A DNA stretch of 64,000 nt, taken from contig CAVPXP010000017.1 of NCBI GenBank assembly GCA_963709645.1, positions 1 to 64,000 of the forward strand, given 5' to 3'. Below are positions 1 through 8,984 of the stretch, one piece after another. Both the position numbers and the translations under genes were made by a program. The stretch is from DYRB01 sp963709645 (GTDB taxonomy: Bacteria; Pseudomonadota; Gammaproteobacteria; Chromatiales; Chromatiaceae). The first letter of the stretch is position 1, and every line of letters starts with the position of its first letter. The notes below the pieces were generated by a model. That model was not told the origin of the DNA, did not search any database, and saw only the letters and a program-made list of their open reading frames with translations.

Positions 1-670
1 CCTCCTTGAGGCTGGTGTGAACATGGTGTCCCGCGTAAAGACCCAGTGCCATGAGCGGCAGGGCCAGCGTGAAGACCAGCAAGACATCGCGGGTGAAAAA
101 ACCCGCCGCCAGGTAGCCGGTCATGCGGGTACTGCCCTCGATCAGAAAAGCGGTTGCCGCCGTAGCGCGGAACTGCCCCTTGGTGGGACCCCAGAGCTGG
201 AGGTAGGCGACATAGAAGGGCCCGCCGGTCCCGAATAGGGTCCCGACCAGGGCACCCAAGCCTCCCAGGGGTGCGGCCCACTGCGGCCTGGCGATGCGCC
301 CCGGGTGCAGCCCCAGCAGGGTGTAGGCCGCATAGCCGATGACGAAGACCCCGAGGGCCTTGGTCAGGAGCCCAGGATCGACCTGGCGGAAGAGATACAG
401 GGCCACCGCCACCCCCAGCAACATGAAGGGCACCAGGGGCAGCAGCGCTCGCCAAAGGATGTCGCGGCGGTTACCGATACCCTGGGTGGCGGAGGCCAGG
501 TAGTCGGTCAAGGCCACGGCGGGAACCACGATGGGCAAGGGGAGGATCAGGGCGAGCAGCGGGATGGCGATGAGCCCGGATCCGAACCCGACGATGCCGC
601 GGATGAAATAGGCCGTCAGCAGGAAACCGGCACACAAGGCCAGCTCGACAGGGCTCAGCTCCGCGGGCAC
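1..670 (-). CDS. TauE/SafE family membrane exporter, 3' end outside window
   Basis: A hydrophobic protein of at least 223 residues is read from a GTG at 670; the frame is still open at base 1, so the C-terminus is missing. The N-terminal part carries the family signature of a membrane helix followed by GIVGFGSG, and a second half-repeat has GTLFGTGGP, which is the twofold pseudo-symmetry expected of TauE/SafE (PF01925) proteins. Family members are inner-membrane carriers for sulfite, sulfoacetate or other small organosulfur or carboxylic anions; the substrate cannot be told here. An in-frame stop lies just upstream of the GTG, which fixes the start region. It follows the S1C protease gene by 27 bases on the same strand and may be cotranscribed with it. 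Confidence 0.8.
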   Translation of the reverse strand, partial: MPAELSPVELALCAGFLLTAYFIRGIVGFGSGLIAIPLLALILPLPIVVPAVALTDYLASATQGIGNRRDILWRALLPLVPFMLLGVAVALYLFRQVDPGLLTKALGVFVIGYAAYTLLGLHPGRIARPQWAAPLGGLGALVGTLFGTGGPFYVAYLQLWGPTKGQFRATAATAFLIEGSTRMTGYLAAGFFTRDVLLVFTLALPLMALGLYAGHHVHTSLKE

Positions 671-697
671 TGGGCTGGGCAGCGGATGCGGGGCCCT

Positions 698-1567
698 TCA
701 GCGCCGCCCGATCACCCGCTCCATGGCGCCCCTGGCGACGTTGCTCGGGACCGCAAAGCCGATCCCGACGTTGCCGCCGGAGGGGCCGATCAGGGCGGTG
801 CTGATACCCACCACCTCCCCCGCCAGGTTGACCAGCGGGCCGCCGGAGTTACCCGGGTTGATGGAGGCGTCGGTCTGGATGAGATCGCCCAGACCATCTT
901 CCTCGCCGCCGTTGCGCTCCAGAGCGCTCACAATGCCGGATGTGACCGACTGGCCGATCCCGAAGGGGTTGCCGATGGCGAGCACGAAGTCCCCCACCTC
1001 CAGCCTGTCGGAATCGGCGAAGGCCAAACCCTGCACCGCCAGCGGCGGAATGCTCAGGACCGCCAGGTCCGAGCCCGGGTCCCTACCCACCAGACTGGCC
1101 TTGAAGCTGCGCTTGTCCTTGAGGGTAACTGTGATGTCGCGTCCGTCCTCGATGACGTGACCGTTGGTCAACACATAGCCCCGTCCCGGATCAACGATGA
1201 GCCCTGAGCCCACACTCTGGCGATGCTGCATCTCCCCGGGACGGGGAATCGGCAGGTCGAATTTCTTCATGAAGCGGCGAAAGTCGCGGTCCCTGTAAAA
1301 GGGGTGATCCGCGATGGCGACCTCGGACTCCACCGAGACATTGACCACCGCCGGAGTGACCAGGCGCACCAGCGGCGCGAGGGACGGGTAGCGGCCCCCA
1401 ATATTGCGATAGGAAACCGCAATCTCCGGGGCAGCCCCACCGACCCCGAGTCCGGTGCAGCCGATCAACAGCGGGGCGAGGAGCAGGGCCAGGACGGGTA
1501 GCACCGCAGGCGCGCCCAGGGGCGGGCTGCGGCCAGCGGCGCAAACGGACATGGAAGGGGCAGGCAC
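698..1567 (-). CDS. S1C (HtrA/DegP-like) serine protease, lipoprotein, no PDZ domain
   Basis: This is a 289-residue trypsin-like protease of the HtrA class. The catalytic triad is visible: His137 in TNGHVI, Asp167 in DPGSDLAVL and Ser241 in GNSGGPL. A hydrophobic N-terminus ends in LLIGC (Cys37), a good lipobox, so the enzyme is probably a periplasm-facing lipoprotein. The chain stops right after the protease domain, so the one or two PDZ domains of DegP/DegS are absent. The start is a GTG directly after the TAG stop of dacB, suggesting translational coupling; an ATG five codons in (1552) is the alternative. Pairing with a peptidoglycan carboxypeptidase suggests an envelope quality-control role, which is inference. 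Confidence 0.88.
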   Translation of the reverse strand: MPAPSMSVCAAGRSPPLGAPAVLPVLALLLAPLLIGCTGLGVGGAAPEIAVSYRNIGGRYPSLAPLVRLVTPAVVNVSVESEVAIADHPFYRDRDFRRFMKKFDLPIPRPGEMQHRQSVGSGLIVDPGRGYVLTNGHVIEDGRDITVTLKDKRSFKASLVGRDPGSDLAVLSIPPLAVQGLAFADSDRLEVGDFVLAIGNPFGIGQSVTSGIVSALERNGGEEDGLGDLIQTDASINPGNSGGPLVNLAGEVVGISTALIGPSGGNVGIGFAVPSNVARGAMERVIGRR

Positions 1568-2809
1568 CTAGCAGGAGGCCCCCGAGCACAGGGCCCGGAG
1601 GTTCGGGGCGCGCGCCAAGTCGGCCGCTACCTGTTTGCGCAGTCCCGCATCTACCGGCTGGTTGATGAGCAGACTGAAGGGCGTCCAGCGCCCATCGCGA
1701 TTGACGTAGCCGGCGTAGGTGCTCACCCCGGTCAGGGTCCCGGTCTTCGCCAGGATCGAGTCGCCCTGGCGCGGCAGGAGGGTACGGTAGGGCGCGAAGG
1801 CCTCCAGCACATCCACCAGCTGACGTGCGCTCAGGCGATTGCCGCGGGACAGACCGGCCCCGTCCTCCACTCGGTAGTCGGCCCATCGGAATTCCTTCCC
1901 GATCCACTTGGCCATGGTCTGCTGGGCCTGTGCGATGGTGATAGGGCCGCCGTCGCCGCGGTCGGCCAGCTTCAGGAACAACCCGTTGGCGACGAAGTTG
2001 TTGGAGTACTCCAACATGGGGGCGAGCATGGCCCGCAAGTCACGGGAGTTCCTGTGGGTCAGCAGCGGCTTGGCACCAGCCGGGACCCGCCCGACCCGCG
2101 GCTCCGCGGTCACCTTGACCCCGGCAGCCTCGAGCTTGGCGCTCAGGACCTCGGCAAAGTAGCGTGCGCCCAACCCCTTGTCCTTGAGGTTGACCCGCTG
2201 GGTGCCGCTGCCGAGGGCCTGGCCCAGGCGTCGAGCCACCGGGGTCAGCGGGGTCTGCGGCTCGGCGCTCGCGACCGCGCCGCCCTTTATCCTGAGATTC
2301 AGCGTGTTGAAGTTCGCGGCCAGGGCCGTGACCGGGGCGTCGTAAGGGTTGTCGCTCGCCGAACGCCCAGGGATGTCAAGGGTCGGGGCGAACAGTCCGT
2401 CGTCGGCGCCTACCCCCGCAACGCTGGTCACCCCGGCCGCCCGCACCACTCTGGCCATCAGGTCCAGTTCCTCGGAGACGAGATAGGGATCACCCGCCCC
2501 CTGCACCCAAAGGCGCCCCTCGCCGTCGCGCAGCAACCGCGTCTCGAACCGGTGATCGAGCCCCCAGCGTTTGATGGCGGCCAGCGCGGTCAGGAGCTTC
2601 ATCGTCGAGGCCGGGACCATGGGGCGGTCTGCCTGGTGGGCAATGACCGGCTTGCCGGCCTCCTGCACCAAGAGGCTCGCCTTGGGCAGGGCCAGGGCGC
2701 GGGCGACCGCGGACCCCTCGGCCCAGACTGGAACTGAACCGACCAGCATCAGAACCGCGGCGCTGACGAGGGCGGGGGCTGAAGCGGCGAACATTGGACG
2801 CGGGGACAT
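1568..2809 (-). CDS. dacB: D-alanyl-D-alanine carboxypeptidase/endopeptidase (PBP4 type)
   Basis: The 413-residue product has an N-terminal signal sequence ending near VPVWA and the three active-site motifs of class C penicillin-binding proteins: Ser68-x-x-Lys71 (STMK), Ser269-Asn-Asn (SNN) and Lys355-Thr-Gly (KTG). It should remove terminal D-Ala from, or cleave cross-links in, periplasmic peptidoglycan. At 413 residues it is somewhat shorter than E. coli PBP4 (about 477), with the insertion between the first two motifs reduced but present. The frame stays open upstream to 3028, but the ATG at 2809 is chosen because it begins the signal peptide. The S1C protease gene begins at its stop codon. 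Divergent from the TRAP genes with a 254-base gap. Confidence 0.9.
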   Translation of the reverse strand: MSPRPMFAASAPALVSAAVLMLVGSVPVWAEGSAVARALALPKASLLVQEAGKPVIAHQADRPMVPASTMKLLTALAAIKRWGLDHRFETRLLRDGEGRLWVQGAGDPYLVSEELDLMARVVRAAGVTSVAGVGADDGLFAPTLDIPGRSASDNPYDAPVTALAANFNTLNLRIKGGAVASAEPQTPLTPVARRLGQALGSGTQRVNLKDKGLGARYFAEVLSAKLEAAGVKVTAEPRVGRVPAGAKPLLTHRNSRDLRAMLAPMLEYSNNFVANGLFLKLADRGDGGPITIAQAQQTMAKWIGKEFRWADYRVEDGAGLSRGNRLSARQLVDVLEAFAPYRTLLPRQGDSILAKTGTLTGVSTYAGYVNRDGRWTPFSLLINQPVDAGLRKQVAADLARAPNLRALCSGASC

Positions 2810-3063
2810 CTTGGGAAAAACCAGTGATCTTGATGAAAACAACGAACCTTGGGTGCGGGAACGCGAGGGGTAACGCCAGTATTGGCGTGGCGGCCAAGGA
2901 TACCCGAGAAAGGCCCCCGGGGCCGCAAGAAACGCCAGGAATTGCCTCTGTCGGCATCGGATCGCCTGGATTGCACGCCGAGCTTTGCGCCTGCCGCGGC
3001 TTGTCTCGACCCGGAGACGTGCGATCATTGGCCCCCGCCAAGAGCTGTGACTAGGGGGCCGCC

Positions 3064-3657
3064 ATGCAGGGGCTGTTGCGCCTCGCGCGCTTGATCGACG
3101 CAGTCAACACTGCCATCGGCCGGTCCGTGGTCTGGCTGATCCTGGTCGCCACCCTGATCAGCGCCGGCAACGCCATGATCCGCTACAGCCTGGACACCAG
3201 CTCCAACGCCTGGCTGGAGTTGCAGTGGTACCTGTTCTCGGCAGTCTTTCTCCTGGCCGCGCCCTACACCCTGCTCAAGAACGAGATGGTGCGCATCGAC
3301 GTGGTGGCTGGGCGCCTGTCGCGACGCACCCAGGTGTGGATCGACGTGGTCGGGACCCTGCTCTTCCTATTACCCATGGCCCTGGTCCTGGCGGTCCTGT
3401 CCTGGCCTGGCTTCGTCCAGGCCCTGGAGCGTCACGAGGTCTCCTCAAACGCGGGTGGGCTGGTCGTCTGGCCGGCGCGCCTATTGATCCCGGTGGGATT
3501 TGCCCTGCTCGCGCTGCAGGGTGTCTCAGAGCTGATCAAGCGGATCGCCTTCCTCACCGGCAAGGCCCCAGACCCTGGTGGCCAGGCACGTGAGACGACG
3601 GCCGAGGATCTGTTGGCGGAGGACATCGCCCGGGCGCGAGGGGATGCCGCGCCATGA
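3064..3657 (+). CDS. dctQ: TRAP transporter small permease (DctQ type)
   Basis: This 197-residue protein has four hydrophobic segments and the conserved DctQ pattern around residues 50-80 (WLELQWYLFS, then KNEMVRIDVV). DctQ subunits partner with the DctM large permease in tripartite ATP-independent periplasmic transporters that use a sodium or proton gradient to import organic acids or similar solutes. The start ATG is preceded by AGGGGG. The stop overlaps the dctM start by four bases, so the two are cotranslated. No DctP-type solute-binding protein gene lies next to the pair: upstream is divergent dacB and downstream is an unrelated secreted protein. Substrate is unknown. Confidence 0.88.
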   Translation: MQGLLRLARLIDAVNTAIGRSVVWLILVATLISAGNAMIRYSLDTSSNAWLELQWYLFSAVFLLAAPYTLLKNEMVRIDVVAGRLSRRTQVWIDVVGTLLFLLPMALVLAVLSWPGFVQALERHEVSSNAGGLVVWPARLLIPVGFALLALQGVSELIKRIAFLTGKAPDPGGQARETTAEDLLAEDIARARGDAAP

Positions 3658-5400
3658 CCGCGTTCCTGATCGCGCACATCGCGCCCCTGATGTTCGGGAC
3701 CCTGGTCCTGACCCTGCTGCTGGGGTACCCGGTGGCCTTCTCCCTGGCCGCAGTGGGTCTGGGCTTCGGGCTGCTGGGAATCGAGCTCGGGCTCCTCCAC
3801 CCGGCCCTGTTCCAGGCCCTGCCAGAGCGGATCTGGGGGGTCATGGCCAACGACACCCTGCTCGCCATCCCCTTCTTCACCTTTATGGGCCTGATCCTGG
3901 AACGGAGCGGCATGGCGGAGGACCTGCTCGACACCATCGGCCAGCTCTTCGGCCCGGTGAGAGGCGGCCTGGCCTTTGCGGCGGTCCTGGTGGGGGCGCT
4001 GTTGGCGGCGACCACCGGCGTGGTGGCTGCGTCGGTGATCTCCATGGGGCTCATTTCGCTCCCGATCATGCTCCGCTACGGCTACGACCGGCGCCTGGCC
4101 AGCGGCGTCATCGCCGCCTCCGGCACCCTGGCCCAGATCATCCCCCCATCCCTGGTGCTCATCATCATGGCCGACCAGCTCGGGCGCTCGGTGGGGGACA
4201 TGTACGCCGGGGCCTTCATCCCGGGCGCGATCCTGACCGGGACTCTACCTGGGCTACGTGGCGCTGGTGACCCTGGTGCGACCCGACCGGGCCCCGGCCT
4301 TGCCCCCGGAGGCCCGCACCATCCGCGAGGCCAACGGCAGCAGCGGCGTCACCTCGCTCCTGGCCCTGCTGGCGGTCGCAGTGGCCGCGGCCCTGACCTT
4401 CGAGTGGTTCTACTACCAGGACGAGGCCCCGTTGGACACCAAGATCGTGGTGACCACAGCGGTAGGCATGGGGCTCGCCTTCGCTCTGGCGGGGGCCAAC
4501 CGGCTGCTCGGCCTCAAGCTCCTGTCTCAGATCGCCCAGCGGGTGACCTTCGTCCTGATCCCGCCCCTGGCCCTGGTCTTCCTGGTCCTGGGAACCATCT
4601 TCCTCGGCGTCGCCACACCGACCGAGGGGGGGGCCATGGGGGCGACCGGGGCCCTCATCATGGCCCTGGCGCGCCGACGGCTGAACTTCTCCCTGTTGCG
4701 CCAAGCCATGGAGAGTACCGGCAAGCTCTCAGCCTTTGTCATGTTTATTCTGATCGGGGCTCGGGTCTTCTCCCTGACCTTCTACGGGGTCAACGGGCAC
4801 GTCTGGGTCGAGCACTTGCTCGCAGGGCTGCCCGGGGGAGAACTGGGCTTCCTCATCGTGGTCAACCTGCTGGTCTTTGTGCTGGCCTTCTTCCTCGACT
4901 TTTTCGAGCTCGCCTTCATCATCATCCCTTTACTGGGCCCGGTGGCTGACAAGCTGGGCATCGACTTGGTCTGGTTCGGGGTGCTGCTTGCGGTCAACAT
5001 GCAGACCTCCTTCATGCACCCGCCTTTCGGCTTCGCTCTCTTCTACCTGCGCAGCGTCGCCCCGGCGCGGCCCTACCTGGATCGCCTGACCGGACGGACC
5101 ATGGAACCGGTGACCACAGGACAGATCTATTGGGGTGCCATTCCCTTCGTGGGGCTGCAGGTCCTCATGGTCACTCTGGTGATCGCATTTCCCCAAATGG
5201 TCCTGGTCTACAAGGGCGCCGCACCAGCCGTGAACCCCAGCCAGGTGGAGATCTTCGTGCCCCCGGTAGAGGCCCCGACTACGCCCCCCGCGGACGACGT
5301 CGGCGCGGCCTTCGGGGCGAGCGGACCATCCGGGGGCCTCACGCCACGGGAGGACTCCAGCACCCCCCCCTCGGGGGATCTGACCGACCTGTTCAAGTGA
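3654..5400 (+). CDS. dctM: TRAP transporter large permease (DctM type), one frameshift as sequenced
   Basis: The protein begins in the frame of the ATG at 3654 (TLLLGYPVAF, IPFFTFMG and IIPPSLVLI are typical of DctM) and continues in a second frame from about 4243 to the stop at 5400. Removing one base, best the A at 4242, joins ILTG to LYLGYVALV and gives a 581-residue protein with many membrane helices. That is longer than the usual 430-residue DctM and fits the long subfamily; a Pro/Gly-rich polar tail of about 50 residues ends it. It forms the transport channel with DctQ. The single extra base may be a sequencing error, because both halves are perfectly preserved; otherwise the gene is inactive. 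Confidence 0.82.
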
Positions 5401-5581
5401 TTCGGCCCCACGGCCTGGCCCACCCAGGTTTGCCACCAGTGCCCAGGTCGGGTCAGAATCGCGCCTCCTCAACAATCACCAGGGCCGCAGGCAGACCCCG
5501 GGACGGAGCACCAGGCGCGGACGGGCCCAGCAACGGCCGCGGACCAGTGGTCACACCACTCGATGGATATTGGAGAACCGC

Positions 5582-6271
5582 ATGAGAATGGCGCTGACAT
5601 TGCCCTTCCTCGCCCTCATTTCCCTGAACCTCACCGCTGCGGACGAGGTCATCACCCTTTACCAGTTCGCCGGGACCGTACAGTGCAGCCCGGATCTCGG
5701 GGTTACCCCTGACCAAGCCGCCGATCTGCTGCGCGGCCAGGGGGTCAAGGTCATCTCGGCGCAGAGGCGTAAGCTGCCCCTGCCGGTGATCGTTCGCTGC
5801 GGCGCCCCCACCGGTGACGTCAATGTCCTGGAGGTCCCGGCGGCGAACTGGAGCGTGTTCAGCGCGCAAAACGCCGACGGCGGAGGCTACGGGATCTGGG
5901 TCTTCGAGCGTCCCACGGTTGATGTCTTCAAGTACGACGGGACCCTCCAATGCGGTCTCGGCAAGGAAAGTCCCCTTGCCACCATGGCGGAGGAACTCAC
6001 CGCCGCGGGGATTGAAGTCCTGGGGAGCCGCAAGGACAAGGACGGCCTGGACCACATCGCGGTGTGCGGGGCCTCCACCGGGGCCATCAATGTCTACGCC
6101 ATTCGCCAGGCCGACCTTCCCATCGCCGAGCAGTTCGGATTCGACCCTCTGGTCACCCGCGAGCTTGCCGAGGCAATCAAGCCCCAAAGCAAAGTAGTGG
6201 ACGGTCCCCAGGGCATGGCCCCCCTGCAGCGCCTGATCGCCCCCTCGGAGCGCACGCCGCTACTCTGGTAA
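5582..6271 (+). CDS. Secreted protein of two tandem homologous domains, function unknown
   Basis: The 229-residue product starts with a clear signal peptide ending near LTAAD. The mature part is an internal duplication: residues about 25-90 and 115-180 share the same order of features, namely an opening beta strand (ITLYQF and VDVFKY), a Gly-Thr-x-Gln-Cys motif (GTVQC and GTLQC), a helix, and a closing C-GA-TG-(D/A)-(V/I)-NV motif (CGAPTGDVNV and CGASTGAINV). Each repeat has two cysteines, which could form one disulfide per domain in the periplasm. ATG 5582 is preferred over the upstream TTG at 5570 because GGAG precedes it by the right distance. I do not recognise the family. It stands alone, convergent with zapE. 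Confidence 0.75.
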   Translation: MRMALTLPFLALISLNLTAADEVITLYQFAGTVQCSPDLGVTPDQAADLLRGQGVKVISAQRRKLPLPVIVRCGAPTGDVNVLEVPAANWSVFSAQNADGGGYGIWVFERPTVDVFKYDGTLQCGLGKESPLATMAEELTAAGIEVLGSRKDKDGLDHIAVCGASTGAINVYAIRQADLPIAEQFGFDPLVTRELAEAIKPQSKVVDGPQGMAPLQRLIAPSERTPLLW

Positions 6272-6302
6272 AGCGTACCCTCTTCTATAAGCTGACGCGC
6301 CG

Positions 6303-7397
6303 TCAGGTCGCCCTTGGGCCGGCCCCGGCCAGGTATTCCAGGGACTGCATCTCGGAGAGGCGACTCAACAACCGGGCGTGGGCGAAGTCGTGCAGCCCCC
6401 CCAGATAGAGGTGCTCCACAGGGGCTGCAGCGGACAGGATCAGCTTGACACGGCGGTCGTAGAGCTCGTCGACCAAATGCAGCAGCCGCCGGGCCGCAGC
6501 ATCGTGCCTTGGGGTCAACACCGGGACGCCTGACAGCAGTACCGTGTGGAACTCTTGGGCGATCTCGATGTAGTCCGCGGTCGCACGGGCGCCACCGCAC
6601 AGTGTCTCAAAGTCGAACCACACCACATCGCTGCCCAGACGCCGCACCTGGAGTTCACGTCCGTTGACCCTGTAGGCCGTCTCCGGAAAGGCATGGCCAC
6701 CGGTGAGGCGCTCAAAGCACGCCTCCAGCTCAACATCTGCCAGACCCTCCCCGGTCAGGAACAGGACGCCCGCCGACGTCAAGGTCCGCAGGCGGTAATC
6801 AGTGCCGCCGTCTAACTCGAATACCAGGGTGTGGCGCTCCAACAGCTCGATCGCCGGCACGAACCGCTGGCGCTGAAGCCCATTGCGATAGAGGGATCGC
6901 GGCGGGTTGTTGGAAGTGGTTACCAAGGTCACACCGCGAGCGAACAGGGCCCGCAGCAGGCCGTAGAGGATCATGGCATCGGCGATGTCGCTTACCACGA
7001 ACTCGTCCAGACACAGTATCCGGGTTCGGGCGGACTCCCGCTCGGCCAGGACATCCAGTGGGTTCGGCTGCTTGGGCAGGTGGGCCATGGCCGCGTGGAT
7101 GTCGTGCATGAAGTGGTGGAAATGGACACGCCGCTTCCCTGGGAGCGGCAAGGCGTCCACGAACCAGTCCATTAGGTGAGTCTTGCCGCGTCCGACCCCC
7201 CCCCAGAGGTAGAGACCGCGGACCGGGTCAGGCGGCGGACGCCGGCGAGACAGCCAGCCCCATTGCTTGGCCGACGGCGGACGCCGCAGCGGATCGGCGA
7301 GCAGTGCCAGATGCAGTTCGCGCAGCAGGGAGGCGGCCTCGGCCTGCACCGGGTCGAAGGGGACGAAGTCGGCCACAGAATGGGGAGCTTCGCTCAA
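6303..7397 (-). CDS. zapE: Cell division protein ZapE (AFG1-like ATPase)
   Basis: The protein shows a Walker A loop (GGVGRGKTH), a Walker B (ILCLDEF), and the family signature TSNNPP downstream, all typical of the AFG1/ZapE P-loop ATPases (PF03969). In E. coli ZapE associates with the Z-ring under stress; mitochondrial AFG1 has a protein quality-control role. From the TTG at 7397 it is 364 residues, close to the usual 365-380. The open frame runs on to 7748, but the extra N-terminus has no family resemblance, and the conserved part begins shortly after the TTG (VADFVPFDPVQ), so the start is a judgement. A GTG about seven codons later is the alternative. Confidence 0.88.
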   Translation of the reverse strand: MSEAPHSVADFVPFDPVQAEAASLLRELHLALLADPLRRPPSAKQWGWLSRRRPPPDPVRGLYLWGGVGRGKTHLMDWFVDALPLPGKRRVHFHHFMHDIHAAMAHLPKQPNPLDVLAERESARTRILCLDEFVVSDIADAMILYGLLRALFARGVTLVTTSNNPPRSLYRNGLQRQRFVPAIELLERHTLVFELDGGTDYRLRTLTSAGVLFLTGEGLADVELEACFERLTGGHAFPETAYRVNGRELQVRRLGSDVVWFDFETLCGGARATADYIEIAQEFHTVLLSGVPVLTPRHDAAARRLLHLVDELYDRRVKLILSAAAPVEHLYLGGLHDFAHARLLSRLSEMQSLEYLAGAGPRAT

Positions 7398-7934
7398 GGT
7401 CTTCTTGGGTACGGGGGGAAAGGCCGCAACTCTAGCGGGCGACGCGCCCGGGCGTCTATCCCGCGAGCATCCTGGCCGGGACCCGCGACATGACACAATC
7501 CCGTTGGTCCGCCCCAAGCCCGCTCCGCACGCCTGCTCCGCCCGGATCCCCCAACGACCAAGAAACATCGCAGCACGCCAACCGCAGCTGCTCCAGACCC
7601 TGCCGCCCGAAACAAGCTCGCCCAAACGGTCGCCGGGGTCGAAGGCTTCGAGACCGCGTTCACCATCCCGGATGCCCAGAACGAGGCAGCCCCGAACCGC
7701 TATGGCCCGGCCGTCCGCAATAACCAGGATCGGTCGATCCGACGTCATCCTCGCCAGGCCACTGATCGTCCGCGCACTTTAACAATCTCGACCAGCACCG
7801 ACTGCCCGCAAGCGACCAGGGGTCACGCCATGGGCTGCTGACCGATTGGCTTTCCCGGCAGGAGCTGTTTGTCGCCGCCCGCGGAAGGCGGATAAATGGC
7901 TTGTCCGGGCAAAGCCCCCAATCAAAGCCAGGAT
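7398..7934. other. Spacer between zapE and the coiled-coil gene
   Basis: About 540 bases with no gene I can support. Short open frames occur on both strands but none shows a ribosome site plus recognisable product. An imperfect inverted repeat of about 13 bases (arms near 7847-7859 and 7902-7916, GGCTTT..CCGG type) could fold into a stem with a 40-base loop. The zapE promoter should lie in the first part. Confidence 0.5.
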
Positions 7935-7963
7935 TTGACGGAACCCAGTATGCCGTGTATGAG
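7935..7963 (+). promoter_or_regulatory. Putative sigma-70 promoter
   Basis: TTGACG (7935-7940), a 17-base spacer, then TATGAG (7958-7963). It points at the coiled-coil gene starting at 8042, giving a leader of about 70 bases. Five of six -35 bases and four of six -10 bases match consensus; no experiment supports it. Confidence 0.45.
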
Positions 7964-8041
7964 GAATGTTTATAGATCGGGGGACCAGCGGCGGGCCGGT
8001 TGCGAGGCGAGTCGCAACCGCCAGTGAGAATTGGAGATACC

Positions 8042-8695
8042 GTGGTAAGTAAGACGCCCAGCCTGGAGGGTACGCGCCACACCGGCACGAACGCGGAGCA
8101 GCCCCTGGGCGCGAATGATCCTAAGCCCGATGGCACCACCCAAATGCTTTCGCAGCACGATGTCCTCTGCGCCCTGGTCACATCCCTGGTGCAGACCAAC
8201 CGTCGCTGGCAAATGGTGGTATTTCCAGCCTTGTTCGCGTTCGTGGTCCTGGCCAGTTACGGCTTTTATCTGATATTCAATCTAGTGGAAGACGTCGACA
8301 GAATGGCGACAGCGGTCGACGTCAACATGGGGTTCATGGCGGGGCGTATGAGTCAGATCTCACAGAACCTAGACGCCCTGACGGGCACCATAAGGGACAT
8401 CGCCGTGAACCTTGACGACCTGTCTGGCACAGTGACGGCCATGAACGGAAAACTTGAGACCCTGCCCCCGATGCTGGATGCCATGAGGGACATCGACGGA
8501 CGCATCGCTTCCATGGATCAGAGCACACGGTCGATGGACGCCGGCGTCGGTGCCATGACCACGAGCATGCAAACCTTAAACAACCAGATGGCCGCCATAA
8601 CCGCGGCCACTCAGCACATTAGCGGTAATGTATCCGGTCTGAACCAGAACATTGGCCGCCCCATGAACTTTATGAACAGCATCATGCCGTGGTGA
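8042..8695 (+). CDS. Membrane-anchored coiled-coil protein, function unknown
   Basis: The 217-residue product has a polar N-terminus of about 55 residues, one strong membrane helix (FPALFAFVVLASYGFYLIF) and a long C-terminal part of repeating heptad-like sequence rich in Met, Asp, Asn and Thr (MSQISQNLDALTGTI and later repeats) with no enzyme motif. It ends in a hydrophobic Met/Phe/Trp-rich tail (NFMNSIMPW). This resembles the signalling helix of chemotaxis receptors in style, but the receptor hairpin tip is absent. The GTG at 8042 is chosen because GGAG stands eight bases before it; a longer frame back to 8000 lacks a ribosome site. Likely a bitopic inner-membrane protein with a periplasmic coiled coil. 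Not a family I can name. Confidence 0.65.
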   Translation: MVSKTPSLEGTRHTGTNAEQPLGANDPKPDGTTQMLSQHDVLCALVTSLVQTNRRWQMVVFPALFAFVVLASYGFYLIFNLVEDVDRMATAVDVNMGFMAGRMSQISQNLDALTGTIRDIAVNLDDLSGTVTAMNGKLETLPPMLDAMRDIDGRIASMDQSTRSMDAGVGAMTTSMQTLNNQMAAITAATQHISGNVSGLNQNIGRPMNFMNSIMPW

Positions 8696-8984
8696 GAGTC
8701 CCGCTCGAAGATTGGGACGTCCTGATATGCTAATATGCTTTTAGGGACAACGCGAGAAAAGAGGCGGCCCAGGCCGAGACATCTGAGTTGGCGCTATCTC
8801 TGCAGGCGGACAGGCAGCGTTGCCCTCACAGACCGGCAGGGACTGAAGAGCGAAGCAGGTAACGGTCGCTTGACCGAGCGCGCCGGCGCCGCGAGGCCGA
8901 ATGTCACCAGCCCAGGGACACAAGGGATCACTGGCGGACGACAGCTACTCGCCGCCTCTGAAGGGAGAGACAAACCTTAGGTAG

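Noticed and set aside
7398..7748. Extension of zapE to an ATG at 7748
   Set aside because: The added 117 residues show no similarity and the family begins near the TTG at 7397.
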